Positions 31,403-39,259 of a stretch of DNA of 39,259 nt are shown piece after piece (position 1 is the stretch's first letter; every line of letters begins with the position of its first letter). The DNA is from JAYEIA01 sp964472505 (lineage in GTDB: Bacteria; Bacteroidota; Bacteroidia; Bacteroidales; JAADGE01): contig CAYYQW010000033.1 in the NCBI GenBank assembly GCA_964472505.1, positions 1 through 39,259 on the forward strand, in the 5' to 3' direction. The notes under the pieces are model-generated. The model was not told the DNA's origin and did not search any database. It saw only the letters and a list, made by a program, of their open reading frames with translations. The translations under genes were made by a program, and so were the position numbers.

Positions 31403-33241
31403 ATGCGATACATATTCCGTATTATCTTAATTTTGCTGTTTCTGACCGGCTATTCGGCTTATTCACAGGAATTACTTATTCCTGTGGTAAATACTCAGGC
31501 TGCCAATCAAAAAACTTCTCAAGCCGGTAAAACCGATACTTTGAGTTTGCCTTTTTATGATGATTTTTCATACACCGGCCCTCAGCCCGATAGCGCTTTA
31601 TGGGCCGATAAAGATGTATATGTCAATGCATATTTTGCCGAAAATCCGCCCACTTGGGGAATGGCTACCTTGGATGCCGTGGATAAAAACGGTGCGTTTT
31701 ATGCCGAAGCTGATTATAACGAGTCGCATGTGGCTGACCGATTGACATCTAATCCGATTAATTTAGATTTTCCGGATGATAATTCTGTTTACCTTAGTTT
31801 CTTCTTCAGTTCGCAAGGACTCGGAGATTATCCGGATATTCAGGACTCATTAATTCTGGAGTTTTTGGATGTTGAAAATCAGGTTTGGAAACAAGTTTGG
31901 TATTCAGAAGGTATGATTGCGGATGATTTTCAGTTTGTAATTATACCCGTTGATGAGGATATTTATTTGAAAAAGGGATTTAGGTTTCGGTTTAAAAATT
32001 ATGTGAGTCTTGGTTCGGAAATGCATGCTGATTTGGCAATAAACGTTGATTATTGGCATATTGACATGGTTTACTTAGACCGTAATCGTACGTCTTCCGA
32101 CAATGTATTTAAAGATTTGGCCATTACATCGCCGATCAGTTCTTTACTGAGCCCATACAGCGCTATGCCTTACAGTCATTTTATAGTTAATCCGGAAAAA
32201 CATCTTGCGCCTGCCGTGCAGCTTTCTTATAAAAATAATGATAATACCTTGCGCTTAATCGACAGCTTGAAGCTCACTGTAGCCGACTATCCCGACTATA
32301 ACCAAATACAAACCGTTAATGCAGGCTCATACAATGTGCCCGCTAATGCACGGAGCAGTGTGAATATTCCGGCTGACTTTAGTTTTTCAGATACCGGCAG
32401 TGACCGTCTCATGCTTGAAACTGAGGCTCGCATAGTAACGGCTACTTTTGACCCTGAGCGAAACAACAGCATAAAACGTTATCATGAGTTGGATGATTAC
32501 TATGCGTATGATGACGGTACCGCGGAAGCCGGCTACGGTTTATACGGTTCCGGAACAAAATACGGACGCGTTGCCTACAAGTTTTATACTGAAACCCCGG
32601 CCAATATTTCGGCCGTACAGATGCATTTTAATCGCAGCTTGAATGATGAAGGACGCGATTATTTCTTTTTGAATGTTTGGAAGCAAGCCGAAAACGGTTT
32701 GCCCGAAACCGAGCCTGTTGTTTCTTTGGAAGGTGTAAGGCCTGAATACTACGATGCATTAAATACATTTCATACTTTCGAGATCGAGGAGCCGGTTTTT
32801 GTTGAGGATACCTTTTATATCGGATGGACTCAAACACAAGCTGAAATGCTTAATGTGGGCTTTGATTTGAATACCGTATCCAATCAATATTTATATTTTA
32901 ATATTAGCGGAGCTTGGGAACCTTCGCAAGTTGAGGGTACGCTGATGATGCGTCCGGTAATGAAAAACGGACAGAAAGAAGATTCCGCTTCGGATACAAA
33001 AAAACGCATGACATTAAGCCCTAATCCCGCTCGAAATTACCTGACTGTAAGTTTCCCGGATACCAATAATGAAATTATTCGCTATTATGAAGTTTATACC
33101 GTTTCCGGGCAGATGCTCATTCAGAAAAAATTCGATAAAGACTATATTGATATAAGCAGCCTCGGACGAGGGATATTTTTTTTGAAAGCCTATACGGAAA
33201 AGGGTGGCGTATATACCGAAAAATTTGTGGTAATTCGCTGA
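31403..33241 (+). CDS. Secreted protein with type IX sorting domain
   Basis: 612 residues from the ATG at 31403; a longer frame from 31361 lacks a proper signal at its N-terminus. A signal peptide ends YSAYSQ. The central part is a beta-rich sandwich with a substrate-independent look (FFFSSQGLGDYPDIQDSLILEF, YDDGTAEAGYGLYGSGTKYG). The final 80 residues form the type A sorting domain: LSPNPARNYLTVSF, YYEVYTVSGQML, YIDISSLGRGIFFLKAYTEKG and KFVVIR. It is exported through SecYEG and then the type IX system and attached to the surface. The molecular function is not visible. Confidence 0.88.
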   Translation: MRYIFRIILILLFLTGYSAYSQELLIPVVNTQAANQKTSQAGKTDTLSLPFYDDFSYTGPQPDSALWADKDVYVNAYFAENPPTWGMATLDAVDKNGAFYAEADYNESHVADRLTSNPINLDFPDDNSVYLSFFFSSQGLGDYPDIQDSLILEFLDVENQVWKQVWYSEGMIADDFQFVIIPVDEDIYLKKGFRFRFKNYVSLGSEMHADLAINVDYWHIDMVYLDRNRTSSDNVFKDLAITSPISSLLSPYSAMPYSHFIVNPEKHLAPAVQLSYKNNDNTLRLIDSLKLTVADYPDYNQIQTVNAGSYNVPANARSSVNIPADFSFSDTGSDRLMLETEARIVTATFDPERNNSIKRYHELDDYYAYDDGTAEAGYGLYGSGTKYGRVAYKFYTETPANISAVQMHFNRSLNDEGRDYFFLNVWKQAENGLPETEPVVSLEGVRPEYYDALNTFHTFEIEEPVFVEDTFYIGWTQTQAEMLNVGFDLNTVSNQYLYFNISGAWEPSQVEGTLMMRPVMKNGQKEDSASDTKKRMTLSPNPARNYLTVSFPDTNNEIIRYYEVYTVSGQMLIQKKFDKDYIDISSLGRGIFFLKAYTEKGGVYTEKFVVIR

Positions 33242-33514
33242 GTTTAGCTTAATTTTATATAAACTTCTCAAAACTTTTTGCTTTATCGACATTGTCAATA
33301 TTATGGCTTCAGACATCGGATTTTATTTGCTTGCGATATTTCTAAAGCCTAATTAGCAAGCATATTCGTCTTAGAGTCAATTTTTTTTGTGCTTTTTATT
33401 AAATGTCAAAAATTCCGAATTGGTTTTAAGGCGGAACACAATCTGTCAATAAGCATGCGGGAAATATTTTATTATTCAAAAAATTGTTTTTAAAATTATC
33501 AAAAAAATAAACAG

Positions 33515-33955
33515 ATGAGAAAAATTAGATTGTTTTTATCCTTGGCAATACTTTTTATGGCAGCACAGGCCAATGCTCAGGAGTTGAGCTTGGAAGATTA
33601 TTTGTTGCAATACGATTATGAATCGCGTAAAGCGATGAAAATACAAAGCGAACAGCTAATTGAACTTATCAAAACAGATAAAGTACAATTGGTTGATATT
33701 CGTTTTGAAGAAGAGTATAAATCGTGGAATATGCCTTTTGCTCTGAGCATTCCTTTGCCCGATTTACCCAAGAATCTGCACAAATTAGATTCAGCAAAAA
33801 TTATTGTAACGGCTTGTCCGCATAAAGATCGCGCAATCATAGCCATGACTTATCTTAAAACCAAAGGATATCGAGTTAAATATCTGACGGACGGATTATT
33901 AGGCCTTGCAAGTTATTTGCGCGGGGATAATGCTTCGGATTTTATTAATGAATGA
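33515..33955 (+). CDS. Exported rhodanese-like sulfurtransferase
   Basis: 146 residues. A signal peptide ends ANAQ at about residue 22. The rhodanese domain (about 45-140) shows VQLVDIRFEEEYKSWNMPFALSIPL and an active-site loop with Cys101 (TACPHKDRA), the position that carries persulfide sulfur in this family. GLLGLASYL near the end matches the usual G-G/L-W region only weakly. It is followed after 24 bases by two YeeE/YedE genes, so it probably supplies or accepts sulfur for that transporter in the periplasm. Confidence 0.85.
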   Translation: MRKIRLFLSLAILFMAAQANAQELSLEDYLLQYDYESRKAMKIQSEQLIELIKTDKVQLVDIRFEEEYKSWNMPFALSIPLPDLPKNLHKLDSAKIIVTACPHKDRAIIAMTYLKTKGYRVKYLTDGLLGLASYLRGDNASDFINE

Positions 33956-33979
33956 ATGTAAATTTTAAAATTAATAGTT

Positions 33980-34531
33980 ATGAAAACAAAAAAAACACCA
34001 AACAACGAGTGGCACTGGTTTAAGGGAGGGCTTATTGTTTCTCTGCTCAGCATGGCTACTTATGTTGTTTTTCAGGAATTAAGTTACAAAAGTTATCCTT
34101 TCGGCATAACGGCAAGTTTTGGAAGCATAGCCTCGGTTTTTCATTATATTTTCCCGTCATTATCCGAAAACCCGGTTCTTCTGAAATATGCAAACAGTTC
34201 AGCTCTTCCTGTAGCAGTCGGTATATTGTTCAGCGTTATTTTGGGAGGCTTTGTCGCTGCCAAAATCAGTAAGACTTATGCTCCCGAGTTGATACCGGCC
34301 GTATGGGAAAAATATCACGGTTCAAGCTTGTGGAAAAGATACATAACGGTATTGATCGGCGGATTTTTACTCGGCTGGGGTGCTGTGCTTGCAAGCGGAT
34401 GCACTACCGGAAACATTTTGCAGGGATGGGCACATTTATCGCTTGGCAGCATGGTTGCCGGTGCCTCTTTCTTTATTTCCGGAATACTTATAGCTAAATT
34501 ACTTTACTCAAAAACAGGAGGACATAAATAA
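33980..34531 (+). CDS. YeeE/YedE-family sulfur transporter, first half
   Basis: 183 residues with about four membrane helices. Residues 139-144 read SGCTTG, with Cys141 in the conserved pore position of the TsuA/YeeE family. Single-chain members are about twice this length; the second half is the next gene, overlapping by one base (TAATG). The N-terminal NNEWHWFKGG segment is typical of the split form. The pair probably moves thiosulfate or another sulfur compound across the inner membrane, working with the preceding rhodanese. Substrate is inferred. Confidence 0.88.
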   Translation: MKTKKTPNNEWHWFKGGLIVSLLSMATYVVFQELSYKSYPFGITASFGSIASVFHYIFPSLSENPVLLKYANSSALPVAVGILFSVILGGFVAAKISKTYAPELIPAVWEKYHGSSLWKRYITVLIGGFLLGWGAVLASGCTTGNILQGWAHLSLGSMVAGASFFISGILIAKLLYSKTGGHK

Positions 34532-35070
34532 TGGTACTAAAAATAATTATTGGTATAATCGTAGGATTTGTATTCGGCTACACATTGCAAAGAACCGGTA
34601 TTACTAAATACCCGAGAGTAATGGGCTTGTTGTTGCTCAAAGATTTCAAAATATTGAAGTTTATGCTTACAGCCGTAACTTTCTCAATGATTGGTTTTTA
34701 TGCCTTGGATAGCTTTGGTGTTATTTCGCTTAACCCAAAACCGCTTGATTGGGGAAAACCCGTAGGAGGGTTGATTTTTGGAATTGGTATGGCTTTGCTC
34801 GGTTATTGCCCCGGAACCATGCTTTCTCGAATCGGAGAAGGCAAAAAAGATGCTTGGCTCGGATTAGTCGGTATGGTGCTTGGAATTGTATTTTTTGCCG
34901 TAAATATTAAGTTTTTCAAAGAAAACCTGACCTCCAATTCAATGAGTGGTGATATTTCTGCTTTTTTAGGTATTCATCCGTGGATAATCGTTCCCGTTGC
35001 AGTAGTGATTTTTGCGGCAATTATCTATTTTGCCGATAAAAAGGCAGATGATTTCAAAAAGAATTTTTAA
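34531..35070 (+). CDS. YeeE/YedE-family sulfur transporter, second half
   Basis: 179 residues with about five membrane helices. The conserved motif GYCPGTMLSRIGEGK contains Cys93, the second-half pore cysteine of the family. It overlaps the first-half gene by one base, so the two subunits are probably made in equal amounts and form one channel. Terminator 35101-35118 follows. Confidence 0.88.
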   Translation: MVLKIIIGIIVGFVFGYTLQRTGITKYPRVMGLLLLKDFKILKFMLTAVTFSMIGFYALDSFGVISLNPKPLDWGKPVGGLIFGIGMALLGYCPGTMLSRIGEGKKDAWLGLVGMVLGIVFFAVNIKFFKENLTSNSMSGDISAFLGIHPWIIVPVAVVIFAAIIYFADKKADDFKKNF

Positions 35071-35100
35071 CGAGCTTTGTTGAAAAAGCATAAAGAAAAA

Positions 35101-35118
35101 AACCGCTTTAAAGCGGTT
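35101..35118. terminator. Bidirectional terminator
   Basis: AACCGCTT and AAGCGGTT are self-complementary around a minimal loop, with A-rich sequence on the left and seven T on the right. It separates the sulfur operon (plus) from the malic enzyme gene (minus). Confidence 0.85.
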
Positions 35119-35137
35119 TTTTTCTTTATTGTTAAAT

Positions 35138-37426
35138 TTAAATTTTAAAACCTTTTGAAGGATTTTGAGCATCGACTACTCCGATAGCAGTCATGTGTAC
35201 AATTTCTTTTACACTGGCTTCTAAAGGTACGATATGAATGGGGCGTTTTACACCGTTTAGAATCGGTCCGAATACTTCGGAGTTGCCAATTTCCTGCATC
35301 ATTTTGTAGGCTGCATTCGCCGAATCCAAATCGGGAAATACAAGGGTATTAATTTTTTCTCTTTGCAGTTTTGTGAACGGGAACTTTTTCATTCTTAATG
35401 CAGGGTTCAGAGCAAAATTCATTTGCATTTCACCGTCCACCATTATGTCAGGATGCTCTCGGTGGAGTTTGTCCACAGCCTGTGCCACAACATTGGCCAT
35501 TCCCGATCGTACGGTACCGAAATTTGAATAGGAAACCATCGCTATTTTGGGCTCAATATTCATTTTTCGAATGGTTTTTGATACTGTCAGTACGGTTTGT
35601 ACCAATGAGTTTGCATCATGGGTGATATTGGTACTGGTATCGGCAAAGAAGAACGTGCCTTTTTTTGTCGATATGATGTGCATACCGGCTACGTGCTCAA
35701 TTTTATCATTACAATTAATTACTTCAATAATCGGGCGTAAGGCATTTCTGTATTTAGTGGCATAACCGGTGATAAATACATCGGCTTCACCGCTTTCAAC
35801 CAGCATGGTTCCAAAATAATTACGGTTGTACATGAGTTCTTTAACATCGTTTGGCGATACGCCTTTTCTGTGTCTGTGTTCGTAAAAATATTTGGAATAG
35901 CGTTCTCTTCTTTCTGCCATTTCCGGTGCATACGGATCGCAAATAACTGCTGCTTCTTTTAATTCTTCCAGTTTAAATTCATCAATTAAATTCTCAATAG
36001 TTTTTTTATCGCCAACTAAGATGGGTTGGGCAAATCCTTCGTGGTGTGCAAGTTGCGCAGCTTTCAGAACGGTATAGTTGTCTGCATCGGCGTAAACCAC
36101 TTTTTTGGTGTTTTTGCGAGCCTGTGCATAAATTTCACGAATCAGTTTGTTTTCGTGGCCCATTTTTTCAATTAGTTCTTCCTTATAGGCTTCCATATCA
36201 GTGATTTTTACACGCGCCACGCCGGAATCCATGGCCGCTTGTGCCACAGCAGGAGCTATTTTTGTAATGAGCCTGGGGTCTAATGGTTTGGGTATTAAAT
36301 ATTCTTTTCCGAAAATCAACTGCTTATTGTTATAGGCCGTATTTACTTCTTCAGGTACATCTTCGTTAGCCAGTTCGGCCAGTGCATATACGGCTGCTTT
36401 TTTCATTTCTTCGTTGATGTCTGAAGCTCGCACATCTAAAGCGCCTCTAAAAATAAAAGGAAAACCCAAAACATTGTTTACTTGGTTGGGATAGTCCGAT
36501 CGGCCGGTAGCCATAATTACATCGGAGCGCGCATCCAAAGCATCTTCATAGGTGATTTCCGGATCCGGATTGGCCATGGCAAATATGATCGGATTGTCGG
36601 CCATTGTTTTTACCATTTTTTTACTCAGAAGGTCTTTTACCGAAAGCCCAAGGAACAGGTCGGCATCTTTTATGGCTTCTTCAAGAGTTGAAAGTTTTCG
36701 GGAGGTGGCAAATTGTTTTTTATATTTCGATAAATCTGTGCGCTTATCATTTATTACGCCCTTGCTGTCACACATGACAATGTTTTTCTTTTTGGCACCG
36801 ATAGAAATCAGCAGGTTGGTGCAGGCAATGGCCGATGCGCCGGCACCGCTCACCACAATTTTGATGTTTTCAATTTTTTTCTTAACAATCTTGAGGGCAT
36901 TCACAACACCGGCTGCCGATATAATGGCCGTTCCGTGTTGGTCGTCGTGCATCACAGGAATATCTAAGGCTTTTTTGAGTCTGGCTTCAATTTCAAAACA
37001 TTCCGGGGCTTTAATGTCTTCCAGATTAATGCCTCCAAAAGTAGGCGCCATAATTTTTACTGTTTCCACGAATTTATCTATATCTTCAGTATCTAACTCT
37101 ATATCAAACACATCGATATCCGCAAAAATCTTAAACAGCAGGCCTTTTCCCTCCATAACGGGTTTGCCTGCCAATGCGCCGAGGTTTCCCAAACCCAAAA
37201 CGGCAGTACCGTTTGAGATAACGGCTACCAAATTCTGGCGCGCCGTGTATTTATAAGAATCGTTCGGATTTTTTTCAATTTCCAGACAAGGCTCGGCTAC
37301 GCCGGGCGAATAGGCCAAAGACAGATCGCGTTGCGTGCTGTAGGCAGTGGTAGGCACCACTTGAATTTTGCCGGGCCGGCCTTCGGAATGATAATTGAGT
37401 GCTTCTTCTTTTGTGATTTTTGCCAT
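35138..37426 (-). CDS. maeB: Malic enzyme fused to a phosphotransacetylase-like domain
   Basis: 762 residues, the length of MaeB-type hybrid enzymes. The malic N-domain (about 10-150) has LAYSPGVAEPCLEI and VAVISNGTAVLGLGNLG. The NAD(P)-binding domain (about 160-410) has HDDQHGTAIISAAGVVNAL, the Rossmann GAGASAIACTNLL segment and IFAMANPDPEI. The C-terminal PTA-like domain (about 430-760) has YADADNYTVLKAAQLAHHEG, NYFGTMLVESGEADVFITGYATKY and FPDLDSANAAYKM. It decarboxylates malate to pyruvate with NADP; the PTA domain is generally regulatory, sensing acetyl-CoA. The gene is single, with a TAATTTTG -7 element about 30 bases upstream. Confidence 0.96.
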   Translation of the reverse strand: MAKITKEEALNYHSEGRPGKIQVVPTTAYSTQRDLSLAYSPGVAEPCLEIEKNPNDSYKYTARQNLVAVISNGTAVLGLGNLGALAGKPVMEGKGLLFKIFADIDVFDIELDTEDIDKFVETVKIMAPTFGGINLEDIKAPECFEIEARLKKALDIPVMHDDQHGTAIISAAGVVNALKIVKKKIENIKIVVSGAGASAIACTNLLISIGAKKKNIVMCDSKGVINDKRTDLSKYKKQFATSRKLSTLEEAIKDADLFLGLSVKDLLSKKMVKTMADNPIIFAMANPDPEITYEDALDARSDVIMATGRSDYPNQVNNVLGFPFIFRGALDVRASDINEEMKKAAVYALAELANEDVPEEVNTAYNNKQLIFGKEYLIPKPLDPRLITKIAPAVAQAAMDSGVARVKITDMEAYKEELIEKMGHENKLIREIYAQARKNTKKVVYADADNYTVLKAAQLAHHEGFAQPILVGDKKTIENLIDEFKLEELKEAAVICDPYAPEMAERRERYSKYFYEHRHRKGVSPNDVKELMYNRNYFGTMLVESGEADVFITGYATKYRNALRPIIEVINCNDKIEHVAGMHIISTKKGTFFFADTSTNITHDANSLVQTVLTVSKTIRKMNIEPKIAMVSYSNFGTVRSGMANVVAQAVDKLHREHPDIMVDGEMQMNFALNPALRMKKFPFTKLQREKINTLVFPDLDSANAAYKMMQEIGNSEVFGPILNGVKRPIHIVPLEASVKEIVHMTAIGVVDAQNPSKGFKI

Positions 37427-37455
37427 GGTATTAGTTTATTTGGTTTTTCTTCATA

Positions 37456-37463
37456 CAAAATTA
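37456..37463 (-). promoter_or_regulatory. Candidate -7 element of maeB (TAATTTTG)
   Basis: Minus-strand TAATTTTG matches TAnnTTTG and lies 30 bases before the maeB ATG. No clear -33 box is visible. Confidence 0.45.
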
Positions 37464-37592
37464 ACTTATATTAATCGGAGTATGCTTCGGAGCGGCATGT
37501 TACCGGGCAGAAATTAGAAAAAAAGCTGCTTTTTGTTTTGCTCAAGAATTGCCGCAGACTGTAGAAATTAAAAACTGCTCAATCTCGCGCAC

Positions 37593-37712
37593 ACTTCAAA
37601 ACGTCCGAGGTTCCTGAGCTACAGTCGAAGGACAGGACTTTTGAACGTGGGTGGGGAACCAAAATGAACGAACAAACAAAGACGTTTTGAAGTCCTCCGG
37701 ACGTTCAAAAGT
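37593..37712. repeat. Cluster of four related 12-14-base inverted units
   Basis: Units at 37593-37606 (ACTTCAAAACGTCC), 37635-37648 (GGACTTTTGAACGT), 37681-37695 (GACGTTTTGAAGTCC) and 37701-37712 (ACGTTCAAAAGT) are variants of one word. The first pairs perfectly with the third and the second with the fourth, so the two perfect pairings interleave. A CCTGAGC..GTCGAAGG word at 37613-37630 resembles dispersed repeats of many bacteria. The rest of the gap 37464-37802 has no gene. Confidence 0.6.
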
Positions 37713-37802
37713 TCGGTAGCCTCTTTTGCACATTTGTCCGATAAAAATGCTGCGCAAAATTTTCAAAACAAATTTTTTTATTAATTTTAAAACTTGAAGA
37801 AA

Positions 37803-37994
37803 ATGCAAAATTTAACAGAATTTTTAGAATCAAACGGTGAATTGAAAGCAGAGGAAATGCAAAAGCTAAGCGGCGGAAGTGATTTGGCGGATGCAGCTAC
37901 TAATATAGCAATTTCTACGACACAAGGAGCGGCGGCATCAGGTGGAGATATTATGATAACAATACATGGAACATTTCCCGGGGCATTACTTTAA
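37803..37994 (+). CDS. Double-glycine leader peptide precursor (bacteriocin/RiPP-like)
   Basis: 63 residues from the ATG at 37803; a TTG at 37794 is a weaker alternative. Residues 1-25 form a leader, MQNLTEFLESNGELKAEEMQ then KLSGG, of the type seen in Bacteroidota natural-product precursors, where a C39 peptidase-ABC exporter cuts after GG. The core, about 38 residues, is small-residue-rich and neutral (SDLADAATNIAISTTQGAAAS, then GGDIMITIHGTFPGALL), with no Cys. A second GG at core position 24-25 is an alternative cleavage site. No exporter or modification enzyme lies in the window, but the next gene encodes an aspartyl protease. Core function is unknown. Confidence 0.7.
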   Translation: MQNLTEFLESNGELKAEEMQKLSGGSDLADAATNIAISTTQGAAASGGDIMITIHGTFPGALL

Positions 37995-38020
37995 TCAATT
38001 TTGTAAATAATGAGAGTTAT

Positions 38021-38055
38021 ACAGGTCATTATGTTTTTATAGTATAATGACCTGT
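38021..38055 (+). promoter_or_regulatory. Hairpin between peptide and protease genes
   Basis: ACAGGTCATTAT and ATAATGACCTGT form a perfect 12-base-pair stem with an 11-base loop, 26 bases after the peptide stop and 14 bases before the protease ATG. There is no U-tract, so it is more likely an attenuator or mRNA-stabilising element than a full terminator. Confidence 0.55.
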
Positions 38056-38069
38056 TCAAATCTATAATT

Positions 38070-39259
38070 ATGGAAAAGCAGTATTCAAAAGAAAAACTTT
38101 TAATCTTTTTATTTTTTTTAGTTATTATTCAGTATAGTTGCAACGATAATAAAAATGAAATTTACTCATACTACGAAAATGACAGAATTGTTATCAAAGC
38201 TGTTTGTAATGATAGCGATACAGGGCACTTTATTGTTGATACAGGCGGTGGTCTGATTTCATTAGACAGTTCATTTTATGCTGACGTAATAAAGTCAAAA
38301 ACGGTAATTGGGAAACCAAATTTCTCAGCCGGCCCCGGTTCAAAAAGAATAAAGCGAGTTGTATATGACAGCTTAAGTTTCAGATATAAGTCTAATACCT
38401 ATGAAAATCTCAAGTTTTCAGTATTTAATTTCGATGATTTTTTTATTAATCATTATGAAGGGATTATCGGAGCTGAATTTTTAAAAGATAAAATATTATT
38501 ACTTGATTTTGAAAATGAAGTTTTCAACTTCATTCAAAGAGCTGCTATAAAAGAATATGCAGGATTAGATTCAATTCCCATAACACTCACTAAAGGAAAA
38601 CCCTGTATTGAAGCTTCCATCACGCTTAAAGACAGCAGTAAAATAACAGGAAGTTTTATTCTTGACACAGGATTTTCAGGATTTTTAATGCTCTGGCAGC
38701 ATGTAGCCGAAGCCCATATCGGAGAAAGTGCTTATTCAAATAGGCTTACAATTGAAGGAAAAAATGCTAACATTTCAGGCGATATGAAAATGCATGTTTT
38801 TGTGGCTGAAAGTTTAAAAAATAGGTTGTTCGAAGTAAAAAAAACAATAATAGCTTATGAAGAATATGAGAACCCTGTTGCCGTAAAAAATCCGGATACT
38901 TATCAATTAGGCGTTATAGGTAATGATTTGTTGTCGAATTATTTAATTATCTTGGATTATCCTATGAGGAAAATGTATTTTAAGCCTTATAAAGACATTG
39001 AACAAGAAGAATTTTACCGGGCAGGCTTTGAAACAGGAATATATAAAAATAAGGGATTGTTAGTGCAAGCCCTTATTCACAACTCCCCCGCCGACAGTGC
39101 CGGCATACAAATAGACGATATACTCCTGGAAGCAAACGGAATAAAAGCCACTAAGGCAAATCGCTCTGAAATAGTAAAACTGCTCAGAACCCCCGGTACC
39201 GTAAAATTAAAACTCCAACGCAAGGACTCAGTTTTCGAAAAACAAGTACCCGTAAAAAA
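38070..39259 (+). CDS. Lipoprotein-like aspartyl protease with PDZ domain (partial, runs off the window)
   Basis: 396 codons are visible and the frame stays open at the window end. An N-terminal hydrophobic stretch ends IIQYSC (Cys24), a likely but weak lipidation site. Two retropepsin/pepsin-like half-domains follow, each with a catalytic DTG: Asp57 in FIVDTGGGLISLD and Asp199 in FILDTGFSGFLML. Each half also has a later hydrophobic-Gly element (EGIIGAEFLKD at about 130-140 and LGVIGNDLLSN at about 280-290). A PDZ domain begins near residue 328 (KGLLVQALIHNSPADSAGIQIDDILLEANG). Such proteins are typical Bacteroidota aspartyl proteases. It may process or clear the adjacent leader-peptide product; that link rests on position only. 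Confidence 0.88.
   Translation, partial: MEKQYSKEKLLIFLFFLVIIQYSCNDNKNEIYSYYENDRIVIKAVCNDSDTGHFIVDTGGGLISLDSSFYADVIKSKTVIGKPNFSAGPGSKRIKRVVYDSLSFRYKSNTYENLKFSVFNFDDFFINHYEGIIGAEFLKDKILLLDFENEVFNFIQRAAIKEYAGLDSIPITLTKGKPCIEASITLKDSSKITGSFILDTGFSGFLMLWQHVAEAHIGESAYSNRLTIEGKNANISGDMKMHVFVAESLKNRLFEVKKTIIAYEEYENPVAVKNPDTYQLGVIGNDLLSNYLIILDYPMRKMYFKPYKDIEQEEFYRAGFETGIYKNKGLLVQALIHNSPADSAGIQIDDILLEANGIKATKANRSEIVKLLRTPGTVKLKLQRKDSVFEKQVPVK

Noticed and set aside
36552..37256. A 234-codon open frame on the plus strand inside maeB
   Set aside because: The minus-strand frame encodes a full malic enzyme with all motifs. The plus-strand product is low in complexity and matches no family.

Overview
The window is chromosomal DNA of a Bacteroidota bacterium, probably a Bacteroidales/Marinilabiliales-like anaerobe or facultative anaerobe. 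The signs are a SusC/SusD pair, a second TonB-dependent receptor, a type IX secretion sorting tail, many lipoproteins with acidic residues after the lipid cysteine, TAnnTTTG promoters, few Shine-Dalgarno sites, and aminofutalosine synthase (menaquinone by the futalosine route). No rRNA, CRISPR array, transposase or phage gene was seen. One tRNA-Arg(UCG) is present. rpmH (L34) is present as a short gene.

Layout. (1) 1-4645 is AT-rich accessory DNA. It holds two paralogous lipoprotein genes, copies of a hairpin-forming intergenic repeat, and a three-gene operon of two lipoproteins plus an OmpA-family protein. (2) 4841-9227, minus strand: tRNA-Arg, a Spy/CpxP-like protein, a putative anti-sigma factor, an ECF sigma factor, a stand-alone C-terminal transketolase half, a lipoprotein and dihydrofolate reductase. 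(3) 9485-20338 is the most coherent system. On the minus strand it runs FecR-type anti-sigma, STN-containing SusC, SusD, PKD-domain lipoprotein, isoaspartyl dipeptidase, ECF sigma factor, and an exported cyanophycinase-family peptidase; a secreted alpha/beta hydrolase (S9-like) is divergent from it. Cyanophycinase releases beta-Asp-Arg dipeptides and isoaspartyl dipeptidase cleaves them, so I read the region as a dedicated import and degradation locus for cyanophycin or another beta-aspartyl polymer. A near-identical 17-base motif lies upstream of both the anti-sigma/SusCD genes and the cyanophycinase gene, in the same orientation. (4) 20415-27098, minus strand: carbonic anhydrase, MFS transporter, DksA/TraR-type zinc-finger protein, and a TonB receptor with a beta-helix lipoprotein. 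(5) 27516-35070, plus strand: a Dps-like protein that lacks part of the ferroxidase site, a repeat-built helical protein, L34, MqnE, a PASTA protein, a T9SS cargo protein, and a rhodanese with a split YeeE/YedE thiosulfate-type transporter. (6) 35138-37426, minus strand: malic enzyme-phosphotransacetylase fusion. (7) 37593-39259: a double-glycine-leader peptide gene followed by a lipoprotein-like aspartyl protease with a PDZ domain that runs off the window end.

The best candidates for something undescribed are the putative cyanophycin utilisation locus with its shared promoter motif, and the leader-peptide/aspartyl-protease pair at the right edge. All assignments come from reading the sequence; no database search was run.
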